Origin: an uncultured Helicobacter sp.
GTDB lineage: Bacteria; Campylobacterota; Campylobacteria; Campylobacterales; Helicobacteraceae
Direction: 5' to 3'
NCBI RefSeq assembly: GCF_937893305.1
Contig: NZ_CALBGN010000012.1
Location: 62,001 to 126,000, forward strand
Length of the DNA: 64,000 bases
Below, piece after piece: positions 49,266-59,408 of this stretch. The notes under the pieces are model-generated. The model made no database searches. It was not told the DNA's origin and saw nothing but the letters and a program-made list of their open reading frames with translations. Made by a program: the position numbers and the translations under genes. How positions within the stretch are numbered: the first letter of the stretch is position 1; each line of letters opens with the position of its first letter.

Positions 49266-52046
49266 ATGGAATATCCACTATTATCATTAAGCGCAAGTGC
49301 AGGCAGTGGAAAAACTTATCAACTTACAAGGCGTTATTTGAAGCTTTTACTGCTGGGCGCAAAACCTTCAAGCATTCTAACCTTAACCTTTACCAAAAAA
49401 GCCGCAAAAGAAATGGAAGAACGCATTACACATTGCCTTGAAGAGCTTTATTATAATAAAACTAATAAAGAATATATAAAAAGATTTGAGCTTATCCCTA
49501 TAAATGATGAAACAAATCCGCAAGAGTGGAAAGCCATAGAGGATAAAATCCAAAGCATCTATCAAGCATTTTTAAGCCAAGATTTAAAGATTACCACTAT
49601 TGATGCGTTTTTTCAAAAAATTTTAAAAAACTTTTGCTGGTATGTGGGTGTGGAATATGATTTTGAACTTGAAGATGATGATTTAGATTGCATTTGTGAG
49701 ATTTTTTTAAAAAACTTAAACGATTCTACATTTCAAAATCTCCTAAATCTTTGTTTCAAAGAGCATCAAAATTTAGATTCTATTTTAGAGCTTTGTGTAT
49801 TTTTAGATGCCTTTAAAGAGAATTTAGAAAACACGCATTTTTTAAAAACAATCCCACAAAATCCTAACCTTGATTATGAAAAAGAATCTTTAAAATATAC
49901 ACAAAAATTACAAGAAGCTTATTATAATTTTTTCGGAAAAATATCAGAATCTCTAAATGTTAATAGCTTTAAAGACTTGCTAGAAAAAGGCAGAACTTGG
50001 CTAACAAAAGAAACTTTACAAGAATATAAAGGATTTTCTAAAGTGCCTTTTAATTCTAATGATTTTCAGCAGTTAAAACAATGTGTCACCTATGCCTTAC
50101 AACAAAGAGAAGCACAATATCTAAGTGCAATTTATGCAATCTTTATAGGTTTTTTAAATGCTAAAGAGCAGTTTTATAGAGAGAATAATACATTAAGTTT
50201 TAATGCGATAGCTTCAAAAGTGCATAAACTTTTAAAAGAAAATTCTATTGATAAGGACTTTTTGTATTTTAGGCTTGATAGCACACTTAGTCATATTTTA
50301 ATTGATGAATTTCAAGATACAAGCATTTTGCAATACAGCATTTTAGAACCCTTAATTGATGAGATAAAAGCAGGAGTTGGGCAAAAAAACTTTACACGCA
50401 GTTTTTTTTATGTAGGGGATATTAAGCAGTCTATTTATCGTTTTCGTGGTGGCAATCCAGAACTTTTTAATCTGGCAAGCAAGGGAATGCAAAAAATAAA
50501 CTTGAAGGATAATTATCGTAGTGCAATTCATATCGTAGAATTTGTCAATCGCACTTTTAAAAAGACGATAAAAAACTTTATTCCACAAACTCCAAAATCT
50601 ACAAATAAAGGATTTGTTAGAGTAAAAAGTTATGAAAAAGATGCACTTTATCAAGGTGCATTAGACACCATACAAGAACTTAAAAACTTGAATTTTAAAG
50701 AAGATTCCATTGCAATTTTAGTGTTTGATAATAAAGCAGTTGTAGAGCTGGCACAATTTTTGGAAGAGCAGGATTATAAGGTTGTCATTGATACAAGTGT
50801 AAAACTTGTTAATCACAATGAAGTGCGTGCAATCTTGGAACTTCTAAAACACATTACCACGCAAAACGCTTTATACAAGGAAGCCTTTTTTATGCTTTTA
50901 GGCTTAGAAATGGATTCCACATTTGAGATCTTTTTACAAGATATACAACGCTTAAAAACTCCAGCAAAACTGATTTTAAAAATTATGGAGCGATATAATA
51001 TCGCAAGTCTAAGCGCGAAGAAATTTTTAGAATCCACTCTAGAATATTCCAACATTACAGAACTTTTAGAAAATATTGAGAAAAAATCTTTGGACATTGT
51101 TTCTAGTGATTTTTGTGGAATTCGTATTATGACAATTCATAAATCTAAAGGGCTAGAGTTTGAAAATGTAATCATTATAGATAAATCAAATCGTAGCGGC
51201 ACACAACATTCTAAAGTATTTTTTGAATTTGATAAAGATGGAATCGCAATTCAAAATATTTTTCAATACAGTAAGCCTGTACGTCAAAGTTTGGATTCTA
51301 ACTATTCTAACGCTCTTGCAAAAGAAAAAGCACAAGAAGCAAAAGATTTACAACATCAGCTCTATGTCGCCTTAACACGCGCCAAAGAAACAATGCACAT
51401 TATAAAATCAAAGGATAAAGGAGCTTTTGTGGATTTAGAGGATTCCACCTATGGAGTCTTACAAGATAAAAATACTCAAAATCCTTTAACAAAACCGGAT
51501 ACAAGTTTCAATCAAATCTTACAAAAAAAACTTAGCATAGAAGATCAAGGACGCCAAAGAGATATTCAAACTTCTAACTCTACAATAAACTTCACACAAA
51601 AAAATCTAAAAAAAATTTATTATGGAATCGCTCTACACTTTGCAATGGAACAAAAATTAAAACTTAATTTAAAAGATACTTTGCTTTTAGAAATTTTAAA
51701 GAATAAATTTGGATTTTACTTAGATTTTACAGAATTAGAGACAATTATTTTGCGTAGTAATTTAATCTTAAAAAATCAAAATTTTATTGAAATAATAGCT
51801 AAAGGCAAGGTAAAATGCGAAATTCCTTTTTTGTCAAATGGCAGAGAAAAACGCCTTGATCTTTTTGTCGAAGGGGAAGATTCCGTTTGGATTGTGGATT
51901 ATAAAAGTGGTAAGCAAGATGAATCCCATAAAATACAGGTGCGTGAATATATGGAATCTGTGGGTAAAATGTTGGGTAAAAACACCTATGGTTATGTCTT
52001 TTACACACAAGAAGAACAAGAAGGAAAACTTATCGAAATCACATAA
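49266..52046 (+). CDS. addA: AddA/RecB-like helicase-nuclease
   Basis: A 926-residue double-strand-break repair enzyme of the AddAB type. It has UvrD-family motif I (SASAGSGKTYQLTRRYLKLL), Ia (LTLTFTKKAAKEMEERI), II (ILIDEFQDTSILQY), III (YVGDIKQSIYRFRGG), V (IRIMTIHKSKGLEFENVII) and VI (LYVALTRAKE), and a C-terminal PD-(D/E)XK nuclease (EKRLDLFVEGEDSVWIVDYKSGKQ). ATG 49266 is chosen, five bases after GGAGA; TTG 49254 upstream overlaps the ribosome site. A TATAAT at 49239-49244 gives a short leader. AddB is not in this window. Confidence 0.88.
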   Translation: MEYPLLSLSASAGSGKTYQLTRRYLKLLLLGAKPSSILTLTFTKKAAKEMEERITHCLEELYYNKTNKEYIKRFELIPINDETNPQEWKAIEDKIQSIYQAFLSQDLKITTIDAFFQKILKNFCWYVGVEYDFELEDDDLDCICEIFLKNLNDSTFQNLLNLCFKEHQNLDSILELCVFLDAFKENLENTHFLKTIPQNPNLDYEKESLKYTQKLQEAYYNFFGKISESLNVNSFKDLLEKGRTWLTKETLQEYKGFSKVPFNSNDFQQLKQCVTYALQQREAQYLSAIYAIFIGFLNAKEQFYRENNTLSFNAIASKVHKLLKENSIDKDFLYFRLDSTLSHILIDEFQDTSILQYSILEPLIDEIKAGVGQKNFTRSFFYVGDIKQSIYRFRGGNPELFNLASKGMQKINLKDNYRSAIHIVEFVNRTFKKTIKNFIPQTPKSTNKGFVRVKSYEKDALYQGALDTIQELKNLNFKEDSIAILVFDNKAVVELAQFLEEQDYKVVIDTSVKLVNHNEVRAILELLKHITTQNALYKEAFFMLLGLEMDSTFEIFLQDIQRLKTPAKLILKIMERYNIASLSAKKFLESTLEYSNITELLENIEKKSLDIVSSDFCGIRIMTIHKSKGLEFENVIIIDKSNRSGTQHSKVFFEFDKDGIAIQNIFQYSKPVRQSLDSNYSNALAKEKAQEAKDLQHQLYVALTRAKETMHIIKSKDKGAFVDLEDSTYGVLQDKNTQNPLTKPDTSFNQILQKKLSIEDQGRQRDIQTSNSTINFTQKNLKKIYYGIALHFAMEQKLKLNLKDTLLLEILKNKFGFYLDFTELETIILRSNLILKNQNFIEIIAKGKVKCEIPFLSNGREKRLDLFVEGEDSVWIVDYKSGKQDESHKIQVREYMESVGKMLGKNTYGYVFYTQEEQEGKLIEIT

Positions 52047-52055
52047 AGGAAAAGT

Positions 52056-53381
52056 ATGGAAGCAGAAAATAAAAGCAGTTTTTTAGAAGCACTCAGCAAG
52101 CTTACACAAAGTGAATCTTTTGCTGGGATTTTGTTGCTTTGTTGTGCGGTTTTGGCAATGATTGTTGCAAACTCTCCATTAAGCGAAGCGTATGCGGCAC
52201 TTTGGAAAACACAATTTGGTTTTAGCATTAATGGAACATTTATTGGAATGAGCTTAGAACATTGGATTAATGATGTTTTAATGGCGTTTTTCTTTTTGGT
52301 TGTAGGCTTAGAGATTAAACGCGAAGTGCTTTTTGGGGAACTTGCAGGATTTAAAAGAGCAGCACTTCCTATTATTGCGGCACTTGGGGGAATGGTAGGA
52401 CCGGGCTTGATTTACTTTGCTTTAAATGGCGGAACACCTTCTGAACACGGATTTGGGATTCCAATGGCAACAGATATTGCCTTTGCGCTCGGAGTTTTAG
52501 CTACTCTTGGTAAACGTGTTTCGGTTTCCGTTAAGGTCTTTTTGGTTTCTTTAGCAGTTGCAGATGACTTAGGTGCGATTATTGTGATTGCTCTTTTTTA
52601 TTCCAGTGGAATCTCTTTTGCTTGGCTTGGCGTATCTGCTGGGATTGTAGTTTTACTTGTTGCATTAAATAAACTTGGGGTTAAAGCACTCACTCCTTAT
52701 ATGATTTTAGGAGTGTTTTTATGGATTGCTGTGCATAGTTGTGGCGTGCATGCAACAATTGCTGCTGTTGTGCTTGCCTTTACAATCCCTGTTGCACCAA
52801 AGATTGATACAATGCGTTTTATGGAGAAAATTACAAAAATTGTAGATCACTTTAAACAAGCTGAAAAAGAAAAATATGGAATCCTTTTACAAAATGAACA
52901 AATCCACGCATTAGGTGAAATTAGCAATCAGAAAAAAGCAGTGCAAAATCCTCTTTTGCGCTTAGAACACGCTCTTGCTCCTTATAGTAGTTTTTTAATT
53001 ATGCCAATTTTTGCATTTGCTAATGCAGGAGTTACGATTGGATCAAACATTGATTTTAGCGTAGATCATGTCTTTCTTGGAATCTTTTTAGGACTTGTTG
53101 TTGGCAAGCCTGTAGGAATTTTCTTATTTACATTTTTAGCAGAAAAACTTGGAATCGCAACTCGCCCAAATGGAGTAACTTGGGTAGAAATTTTTGGTGC
53201 TGGCGCATTAGGTGGAATCGGTTTTACAATGTCAATGTTTGTAACAAACCTAGCTTTTTCTGGCGAACACGCATTAATTGCTACCGATGTTGCAAAAATC
53301 TCTATCTTAATTGCTTCACTCACTGCTGGAATCTTAGGAAGTATATTTTTTCTTGTGCGCGATAAGATTACACACCATTAA
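52056..53381 (+). CDS. nhaA: Na+/H+ antiporter NhaA
   Basis: Inner-membrane antiporter for sodium and pH homeostasis. The 441-residue protein has FFLVVGLEIKREVLFGEL, the ATDIAFALGVLA block, the ion-binding aspartate pair in LAVADDLGAIIVIALFY, and GFTMSMFVTNLAF. A hydrophilic loop of about 45 residues near the middle (EKITKIVDHFKQAEKEK and following) is longer than in E. coli, as seen in Helicobacter. It is nine bases after addA; a weak hairpin overlaps its stop. Confidence 0.93.
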   Translation: MEAENKSSFLEALSKLTQSESFAGILLLCCAVLAMIVANSPLSEAYAALWKTQFGFSINGTFIGMSLEHWINDVLMAFFFLVVGLEIKREVLFGELAGFKRAALPIIAALGGMVGPGLIYFALNGGTPSEHGFGIPMATDIAFALGVLATLGKRVSVSVKVFLVSLAVADDLGAIIVIALFYSSGISFAWLGVSAGIVVLLVALNKLGVKALTPYMILGVFLWIAVHSCGVHATIAAVVLAFTIPVAPKIDTMRFMEKITKIVDHFKQAEKEKYGILLQNEQIHALGEISNQKKAVQNPLLRLEHALAPYSSFLIMPIFAFANAGVTIGSNIDFSVDHVFLGIFLGLVVGKPVGIFLFTFLAEKLGIATRPNGVTWVEIFGAGALGGIGFTMSMFVTNLAFSGEHALIATDVAKISILIASLTAGILGSIFFLVRDKITHH

Positions 53382-53439
53382 AGAGCTTTTGCTCTTAATG
53401 GGAAATTCTCCAAAAGCTGTTTTTGTTTTTCTTTAAGTA

Positions 53440-54207
53440 TTCAACACTCAATAGAATAGTTCTTCTTAATCTCCTTTTGAAGAGATATGCTATCTAGGAT
53501 TTATCCTTTGTAAATCAAGCTGTAAATGCTGATCTAAATGATAAAGCTGAATAATATAATCTATGAATTTGTAATTTTGCTCTATTCTCATTGTATTTAT
53601 AGCCAAAATTCTTGTATTTATAATCCCAAAACTATTTGCATTGCACAATTATTTGCAGTGTCTCTAAAACATCTCCACGCACATCTATAAATATCGCATT
53701 ATTTAACACTTATGTTAAATACTTAAAGATTGACAAATGCACTTCACTATGATGTGAAATAATTCCAAAGCAATATTTTTTCTCTTGTTTTTAAATGAGT
53801 TTAGCAGCAAGGATTCTTGGATATTCTAGCGAAACATTTTTAAAACTAACCCTTGTGATATTTTCTAAATATTTTTTATTTTTTATTCTTTTAATACATA
53901 AACTTCAATCTTGCACGAAAGCTTATTCTTTCAAAATAAAAGATTCATTAAAATCCCGATCCCCAAACTTTAATAGGTTCTGCAGAATTAACTCTATCTT
54001 ACCATTGCATATTGTATTTTAAAATTTTAGGCGTGATTAACCATCCTAGCGCGCTTCCAATAAATGTTGCTTCAAATTTTAATAAAGTTTCATAGTTAAG
54101 TTCGAAAGGGGGGCAATTTTAATAAAAAAAGACTCTCACAAACATTTTCATTTAATGAATCTCCAAGATTTCTTTCTCCATAATTCTAATACAACGATGA
54201 AAGCATT
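53440..54207 (-). pseudogene. Decayed polysaccharide pyruvyl transferase family gene
   Basis: This 838-base interval has no intact gene, but the minus strand, read across frames, gives in the right order: NYGERNLGDSLNENVCESLF, ELNYETLLKFEA, FIGSALGWLITPKILKY, EPIKVWGSGF, NVSLEYPRILAAKL, CFGIISHHSEVHLSIFKYL, IDVRGDVLETLQIIVQCK and NYKFIDYIIQLYHL. These follow the landmarks of pyruvyl transferases (FGD-x-LN, the VWGSGF strand, DPGLLA, IPHYVD, IDVRGDV...I-x-x-C, KFxDYY). Stops and shifts break it many times, and the SSSLHG core is missing. Such enzymes modify surface glycans. It lies between nhaA and trmA with no mobile element visible. Confidence 0.6.
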
Positions 54208-54219
54208 AAAAACTCCTTT

Positions 54220-55332
54220 TTAAACTTTAATTTTTTTCAGAATCACTCCACATTCTAAATGTTTTGTGTGTGGAAATTGGTCAAAAAATGCAGTATGTTG
54301 TATCTGATGTGTTTGCTTTAAAATCTCTAAATCTTGTGCTAGAGTGATTGGATTACAAGAGATATAAATAATCTGCTCAAAACGCTTTAAAAACTCACAG
54401 ACTTCTTTTCCAATCCCACAACGAGTGGGATCTACAAAAACGCTTTTAAAATTAAATGTGTTTAAGTCAATGTTTTTTAAACGATTAAACTTTCTTGCAC
54501 CATTTAAAGCTTCTATGCACTCTGCTCCACTAAGTCGCACGCAAGAAATGTTTGAAATTTGATTGGTTTGACAAGCGACCTTTAAGGCATTAAGAGATGT
54601 CTTAGAAATTTCGGTAGCTAAAACTCTATTAAAGCTAAAAGACAATGGGATTGTAAAGTTTCCACAACCACAATACATCTCAAGCAAATCTCCACCTGAT
54701 TTTAAATGCTCTAACACCCAAGTAATCATCTGTTGATTAATCGCAGTATTTGGCTGTGTAAAAACCCCTTCATCATAGCGATAATAAAAGTGCTTGCCTA
54801 AAATCTCTAAAGATTGCATTAAATAATCTTTTTCTAAAACTAGCTTCACTCCACGAGAACGCCCAATAATCTCAAAATGGAATCCTAAATGCTCTTTTAG
54901 TTTTACCGTTAAAGTCTTTGCGCCTAAAAGCCAAGATTCTTCTAGTTTTCTATGATAAATTAGTGTTAAAAGCAAAGCGTTATTGTTGTTTGCAAGAATT
55001 TCTATACTAAATAAACGCTCCTTAAATGCGCTAAACTCTTCTGTATTTAAAATCCCCAAAAGAACAGGCAGTGTTTTTTGGAGATTTGGTAGAAGATTTT
55101 GACAATTTGCAATCTTCACAAAGCGTTCTTTTTCTCCGCGCATTGTGTAAAAAATCTCATTATAATCGTGATAGATTCCAAGCTCCACACGCGCTCTAAA
55201 ATTAGATTCCACACTTTTAAAAACCAAAAAGTTCTGAACCCCCAAAAGAGTAGAAGAAAAATGGATTTTGGATTCTAATGTAAGATTAGAGCAACCACCG
55301 CATTTACCTAAATATTCACAAACTAACGCCAT
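54220..55332 (-). CDS. trmA: tRNA (uracil-5-)-methyltransferase TrmA
   Basis: Methylates U54 of tRNA to ribothymidine. The 370-residue protein starts with CEYLGKCGGC, has the SAM fold LEMYCGCGNFTIPLS, the VFVDPTRCGIGKEV motif and the nucleophile in YISCNPITLAQDL. It is the last gene of motA-motB-fliP-trmA, two bases after fliP, which is an unusual operon partner. Confidence 0.88.
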   Translation of the reverse strand: MALVCEYLGKCGGCSNLTLESKIHFSSTLLGVQNFLVFKSVESNFRARVELGIYHDYNEIFYTMRGEKERFVKIANCQNLLPNLQKTLPVLLGILNTEEFSAFKERLFSIEILANNNNALLLTLIYHRKLEESWLLGAKTLTVKLKEHLGFHFEIIGRSRGVKLVLEKDYLMQSLEILGKHFYYRYDEGVFTQPNTAINQQMITWVLEHLKSGGDLLEMYCGCGNFTIPLSFSFNRVLATEISKTSLNALKVACQTNQISNISCVRLSGAECIEALNGARKFNRLKNIDLNTFNFKSVFVDPTRCGIGKEVCEFLKRFEQIIYISCNPITLAQDLEILKQTHQIQHTAFFDQFPHTKHLECGVILKKIKV

Positions 55333-55334
55333 TG

Positions 55335-56075
55335 CTACCGAAAACTCTGCACTAAATTCATTGTTAAGAGATTAAACCCATCTACTAAGATAAAAATCAA
55401 AATCTTAAAAGGCAAAGAAATCATTGTCGGCGGCAACATCATCATACCCATTGCCATAAGAATTGAGCTAATAACCATATCAATAACCAAAAAAGGCAAA
55501 TACAATAAAAATCCAATTTGAAAGGCTGTTTTCATCTCACTAATAATAAAAGCTGGTAAAGCAATACTCAATGGCACATCTTGCGCAGTTTGCGGATTTT
55601 CAAGATTACGGATTCTATAAAAAAGAGCCAAATCCTTAGGGCGCGTGTTTCTAATCATAAAATCCTTAAAGGGTTGAGATGTGCGCAAAAAAGCCTCATC
55701 ATAAGGAATCTCTTTTGCAATATAAGGCTTTATACCCTTTTCATAACCCTCTTTTGCTACAGGCTCCATTATAAACATTGTTAAAATTAGTGCAAAAGAT
55801 ACCAAAAGTTGTGTAGGAGGAGATTGCTGCGTTCCCATTGCAGTGCGCAAAAAAGAAAAAACAATCAAAATCCTAGCAAAACTTGTTGCCATTAAAATTA
55901 GTGATGGTGCTAAAACAAGCAGTGTTAAAATAACAACAATGTTTAGCGTTGTAACCAAATCTCCCGGCTCTGTTGGCGCGCGAAGCGTTAAATCCACAGT
56001 TGGAATCGTAGGGGCTTCAGGAGCTCCAAAAAGAGCAAGAAAGCTAACACAAAGAATAAAAACTAAGCGTAACAC
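55335..56075 (-). CDS. fliP: Flagellar type III export protein FliP
   Basis: A 246-residue component of the flagellar export gate. It has an N-terminal signal sequence (MLRLVFILCVSFLALFG), then LTLLVLAPSLILMATSFARILIVFSFLR and GTQQSPPTQLLVSFALILT, and the C-terminal DMVISSILMAMGMMMLPPTMISLPFKILIF. Normal length. It starts at the base next to the motB stop. Confidence 0.96.
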   Translation of the reverse strand: MLRLVFILCVSFLALFGAPEAPTIPTVDLTLRAPTEPGDLVTTLNIVVILTLLVLAPSLILMATSFARILIVFSFLRTAMGTQQSPPTQLLVSFALILTMFIMEPVAKEGYEKGIKPYIAKEIPYDEAFLRTSQPFKDFMIRNTRPKDLALFYRIRNLENPQTAQDVPLSIALPAFIISEMKTAFQIGFLLYLPFLVIDMVISSILMAMGMMMLPPTMISLPFKILIFILVDGFNLLTMNLVQSFR

Positions 56076-56918
56076 TTAAGGTATCCTTGTTTCTTCTATT
56101 TTGGATTCCATATTTTCTTCCTTGCTTACATTATTCTCAAATTGCTTTTTTTCAATAATTTGTTCTAAAATGCTTTGTGTTTTTTGCAGATGTCTATCAT
56201 TAGGATAGATTCTAAACTCCACGCGACGATTTTTTTGTCGATTTTCTTCTGTGGTATTTGGTAGGACAAAATTTGTAGCACCATTACCCAATGCCGTCAT
56301 TTTCTTTGGATCTACACCATTTTCTAATAACACGCGCTGCACCCCTAAAGCCCTAAGTGCGCTTAAACCTATATCATCTTTGTATTTTGGCGTAGGAGTA
56401 ATTACACGATTATCTGTATAGCCTATCACATCTAAATGAAGTGTGGATGACATTTTTTGTAAAATTAAAGCAAGGCGTTTAAGAAATAGCACTTCATCAG
56501 CATCATTTAAGGTAATCTCTCCCTCATCAAACAAAAGCTTACCATTAAAGCGCAAGATAAATCCTTCACTTCCTTCATCTATAATATTTGAAGGACCAAA
56601 AGAGGTTTTGATATTTTCTTTAAAATCTAAAATTGCACTTTCAATTAAACGCACTTCCTCAGCACTTTCTGGTTCAACGGTTATATCTGCTTGTTGCTGG
56701 ATTCTTGTATTATCTGGCTCAATCTTAATTCCACCACTAAGAAGAGACAATGAACCCTTTAAGCTAGATTCTGCTTCTGTGAGCTTTTTTGCATCAAAGG
56801 TTACCATTGACAAAAGCAGAATAAAAAAGGTAAGAATCAGCGTAACCATATCACCATAAGTTCCTAGCCAAAGCGGCAGAACATTAGGACAATCACAGGG
56901 AGGACAGCGCTTTGCCAT
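56076..56918 (-). CDS. motB: Flagellar stator protein MotB
   Basis: A 280-residue stator subunit. The N-terminal CPPCDCPNVLPLWLGTYGDMVTLILTFFILLLSM holds the single membrane helix with the proton-binding aspartate in YGDMVTL; the OmpA-like domain (LLFDEGEITLNDADEVLF, then LDVIGYTDNRVI, NRRVEFRI) anchors to peptidoglycan. It begins three bases after motA. Confidence 0.96.
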   Translation of the reverse strand: MAKRCPPCDCPNVLPLWLGTYGDMVTLILTFFILLLSMVTFDAKKLTEAESSLKGSLSLLSGGIKIEPDNTRIQQQADITVEPESAEEVRLIESAILDFKENIKTSFGPSNIIDEGSEGFILRFNGKLLFDEGEITLNDADEVLFLKRLALILQKMSSTLHLDVIGYTDNRVITPTPKYKDDIGLSALRALGVQRVLLENGVDPKKMTALGNGATNFVLPNTTEENRQKNRRVEFRIYPNDRHLQKTQSILEQIIEKKQFENNVSKEENMESKIEETRIP

Positions 56919-56921
56919 TTC

Positions 56922-57686
56922 TTACTCAAATTGACTAACGCGTTGATTTGGTGGTAAAAATGTTAGCAACTTTGCCTCTAATGCACGCGGATTATCTCCT
57001 GCTTGAATAGACATAATCCCCTCAATAATTAAAAGCTTTACAAGAGCTTCATCATTTGCGCGAATAGTTAAAATATTTGCAATAGGTGATCCTACGATAT
57101 TTCCGATAAAAGAACCATAAAAAGTTGTTAAAAGCGCAACCGCCATCGCAGGACCAATAGAAGCAGGATCAGACATATTTAAAAGCATCGCAACTAGACC
57201 AATTAATGTTCCTAACATTCCATAAGCTCCAGCATACGCCGCCCAAGTATCAAAGATACCGGCATTTGCTTTATGTCTATCAAGCGTCCTATCCATATCA
57301 GTTTCTAGCAAATCGCGAATACTATCAGGTTCAGCACCATCAATTGCCATATTTAATCCGCGCTTTAAAAACTCATTATCCTCTTGATTGGATTGTTGCT
57401 CCAACGATAAGATTCCATCGCGTCTTGCTTGCGTAGAATAATCTACAAGCTTTTTAATAAGACCCGGAACATCAAAGGTTTGCGGTTTAAATGCAATCAT
57501 AAAAAAAGTAAAAGCTTTTTTCATGCTTTCCATTTTATAACCAATTAGCAAACTTGTGATAGAACCACCCACTGTAATCAAAATGGAAGGAATATCCAAA
57601 TAAGGACCGATTCCTACTCCCAACATCATCGCTGTTCCTAGCAAAATAAAAGATAGCGACATTCCTACAACTGTGCCTAAATCCAT
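56922..57686 (-). CDS. motA: Flagellar stator protein MotA
   Basis: The 254-residue four-helix partner of MotB. ATG 57684-57686 is used (MDLGTVVGMSLSFI), with GGAGAG five bases upstream; an in-frame ATG ten codons earlier has no site. Blocks DIPSILITVGGSITSLLIGYK, GAYGMLGTLIGLVAMLLNM and ALLTTFYGSFIGNIV are typical. It is the first gene of the operon motA-motB-fliP-trmA. Confidence 0.95.
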   Translation of the reverse strand: MDLGTVVGMSLSFILLGTAMMLGVGIGPYLDIPSILITVGGSITSLLIGYKMESMKKAFTFFMIAFKPQTFDVPGLIKKLVDYSTQARRDGILSLEQQSNQEDNEFLKRGLNMAIDGAEPDSIRDLLETDMDRTLDRHKANAGIFDTWAAYAGAYGMLGTLIGLVAMLLNMSDPASIGPAMAVALLTTFYGSFIGNIVGSPIANILTIRANDEALVKLLIIEGIMSIQAGDNPRALEAKLLTFLPPNQRVSQFE

Positions 57687-57826
57687 GTCTTCTCTCCAAA
57701 TGATGTATTCTACCAAAAATATGTTTTGTCAAATTTACTTCAAAAAACTTATAAAAAATGTCCTAATTCTAAACTTTATTGTGTTAAAATCAGATTAAAT
57801 TAACTTTAAATCATAATGGGATCGTA

Positions 57827-59134
57827 ATGAAAAATCATACTTTATCAATCGTAATTCTAGCTGCAGGCAAGGGGACAAGAATGAAATCTAACACCCCAAA
57901 AGTGCTTCATAAAATCTGTGGCAAAGAAATGTTATATTACAGCATTAAAGAATCCTTGCGCTTAAGTGATGATGTGTGCGTGGTTTTGGGTTTTGAAAAT
58001 GAAAGAATCCAAGAAAAAATGCAAGAATATTTTGGCGATAAAGTCCACTTTTTACTTCAAGATTTGCAAAACTTTCCTGGCACTGGTGGTGCGTTAAAAA
58101 CTTATCGTCCAAAATATAAAAAAGTTCTTGTTTTAAATGGGGATATGCCTTTAATCCAAGCAGATGAACTTAAGCAGTTCTTGTACAATGATGCAGAAAT
58201 TGTAATGAGTGTATTAGATTTACCAAATGTTAATGGATACGGGCGTGTTGTTGTTAATAATGGCGAAGTTAAAGAAATTATTGAAGAAAAAGACGCGGAT
58301 TCTAAAACACTTGCTCTTAGCACTTTAAACGCGGGGATTTATTGCTTTAAAACGCATATTTTGGATTCCTATATCCCTAAACTTCACAACAACAATGCAC
58401 AAAAAGAATATTATTTGACTGACGTTATTGCACTTGCGCGCAAGGATAATGTAAAAATTGCTCCTTTATTTGTAGAACTTAAAAACTTCAAAGGCGTTAA
58501 TGATAAGCTAGATTTGGCAAATGCTGAAGAGATTTTAAGTCAGCGCATTAAAGAGTTTTGGCTAAAACAAGGTGTGATTATGCACTTGCCAAACACAATT
58601 TATATAGAAGAAGGTGTAGAATTTAGCGGTGAGTGTATTGTAGAAAATGGCGTAAGCATTTATGGAAACTCTAAAATCATAGAATCACACATTAAAGCGC
58701 ATAGTGTGATAGAATCTAGCTTTATTAAAAAGAGTGATGTTGGACCTTTAGCGCATTTACGCCCACAAAGCGTGCTAGAAAATACGCATATTGGAAATTT
58801 TGTAGAAGTCAAAAAATCCACTTTAAATGGTGTAAAAGCTGGACATTTAAGCTATATTGGCGATAGTGAAATTCAAAGTGGCACAAATATTGGGGCTGGC
58901 TTTATCACTTGCAATTATGATGGAAAGGGTAAGCATCAAACCAAAATTGGCAAAAATGTGTTTATTGGTAGCGATTCACAGGCAGTTGCGCCTTTAACAA
59001 TAGAAGATGATTGTATTATAGGGGCTGGAAGCACAATAAGACGGAATCTAAAAAGGGGAGAATTATTTATAACTTGCGGCAAAGAAATTATTAAAGAAGG
59101 ATTTTTTTATAAATTTTTCAACAAAAAAGCATAA
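57827..59134 (+). CDS. glmU: Bifunctional GlmU (UDP-GlcNAc pyrophosphorylase/acetyltransferase)
   Basis: Makes UDP-N-acetylglucosamine for peptidoglycan and LPS. The N-terminal half has the nucleotidyl-transferase motif LAAGKGTRMKS and LNGDMPLI; from about residue 250 a left-handed beta-helix of hexapeptide repeats follows, with HLRPQSVLENTHIGNFVEVKKS and GAGFITCNYDGKGKHQT. 435 residues is in the family range. It begins a plus-strand run to the end of the window. Confidence 0.95.
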   Translation: MKNHTLSIVILAAGKGTRMKSNTPKVLHKICGKEMLYYSIKESLRLSDDVCVVLGFENERIQEKMQEYFGDKVHFLLQDLQNFPGTGGALKTYRPKYKKVLVLNGDMPLIQADELKQFLYNDAEIVMSVLDLPNVNGYGRVVVNNGEVKEIIEEKDADSKTLALSTLNAGIYCFKTHILDSYIPKLHNNNAQKEYYLTDVIALARKDNVKIAPLFVELKNFKGVNDKLDLANAEEILSQRIKEFWLKQGVIMHLPNTIYIEEGVEFSGECIVENGVSIYGNSKIIESHIKAHSVIESSFIKKSDVGPLAHLRPQSVLENTHIGNFVEVKKSTLNGVKAGHLSYIGDSEIQSGTNIGAGFITCNYDGKGKHQTKIGKNVFIGSDSQAVAPLTIEDDCIIGAGSTIRRNLKRGELFITCGKEIIKEGFFYKFFNKKA

Positions 59135-59161
59135 AATAACGGCTTTTTAAAGAGAGAAACA

Positions 59162-59359
59162 ATGCAAATTAAACTTAATGGAAATCCTATAAATACAGAA
59201 TCCAAAACTATTTTAGATCTTTTATTAGAGTATGCAATAGATCGCAAAAGCATAGCAGTTGCCATTAATATGGAAATTATCAAACAAGAAAAATGGGAAT
59301 CTTATTTCCTTAAAGAAAACGATGTAATTGAGTGTCTAACCTTTATGGGTGGCGGTTAA
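59162..59359 (+). CDS. thiS: Sulphur carrier protein ThiS
   Basis: A 65-residue ubiquitin-like sulphur carrier for thiamine thiazole synthesis. It starts MQIKLNGNPINTESKTILDLL and ends in the required Gly-Gly (FMGGG), which is thiocarboxylated. It lies 27 bases after glmU. Other thi genes are not in the window. Confidence 0.9.
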   Translation: MQIKLNGNPINTESKTILDLLLEYAIDRKSIAVAINMEIIKQEKWESYFLKENDVIECLTFMGGG

Positions 59360-59408
59360 AAAATGGAATCCATTTCAATATATAAAGTTATTATTTTTAA
59401 GGAATATT

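Noticed and set aside
53381..53412. Hairpin over the nhaA stop as a strong terminator
   Set aside because: The stem has a bulge and is not followed by a T-run; it may be weak, so it was not listed as a separate feature.
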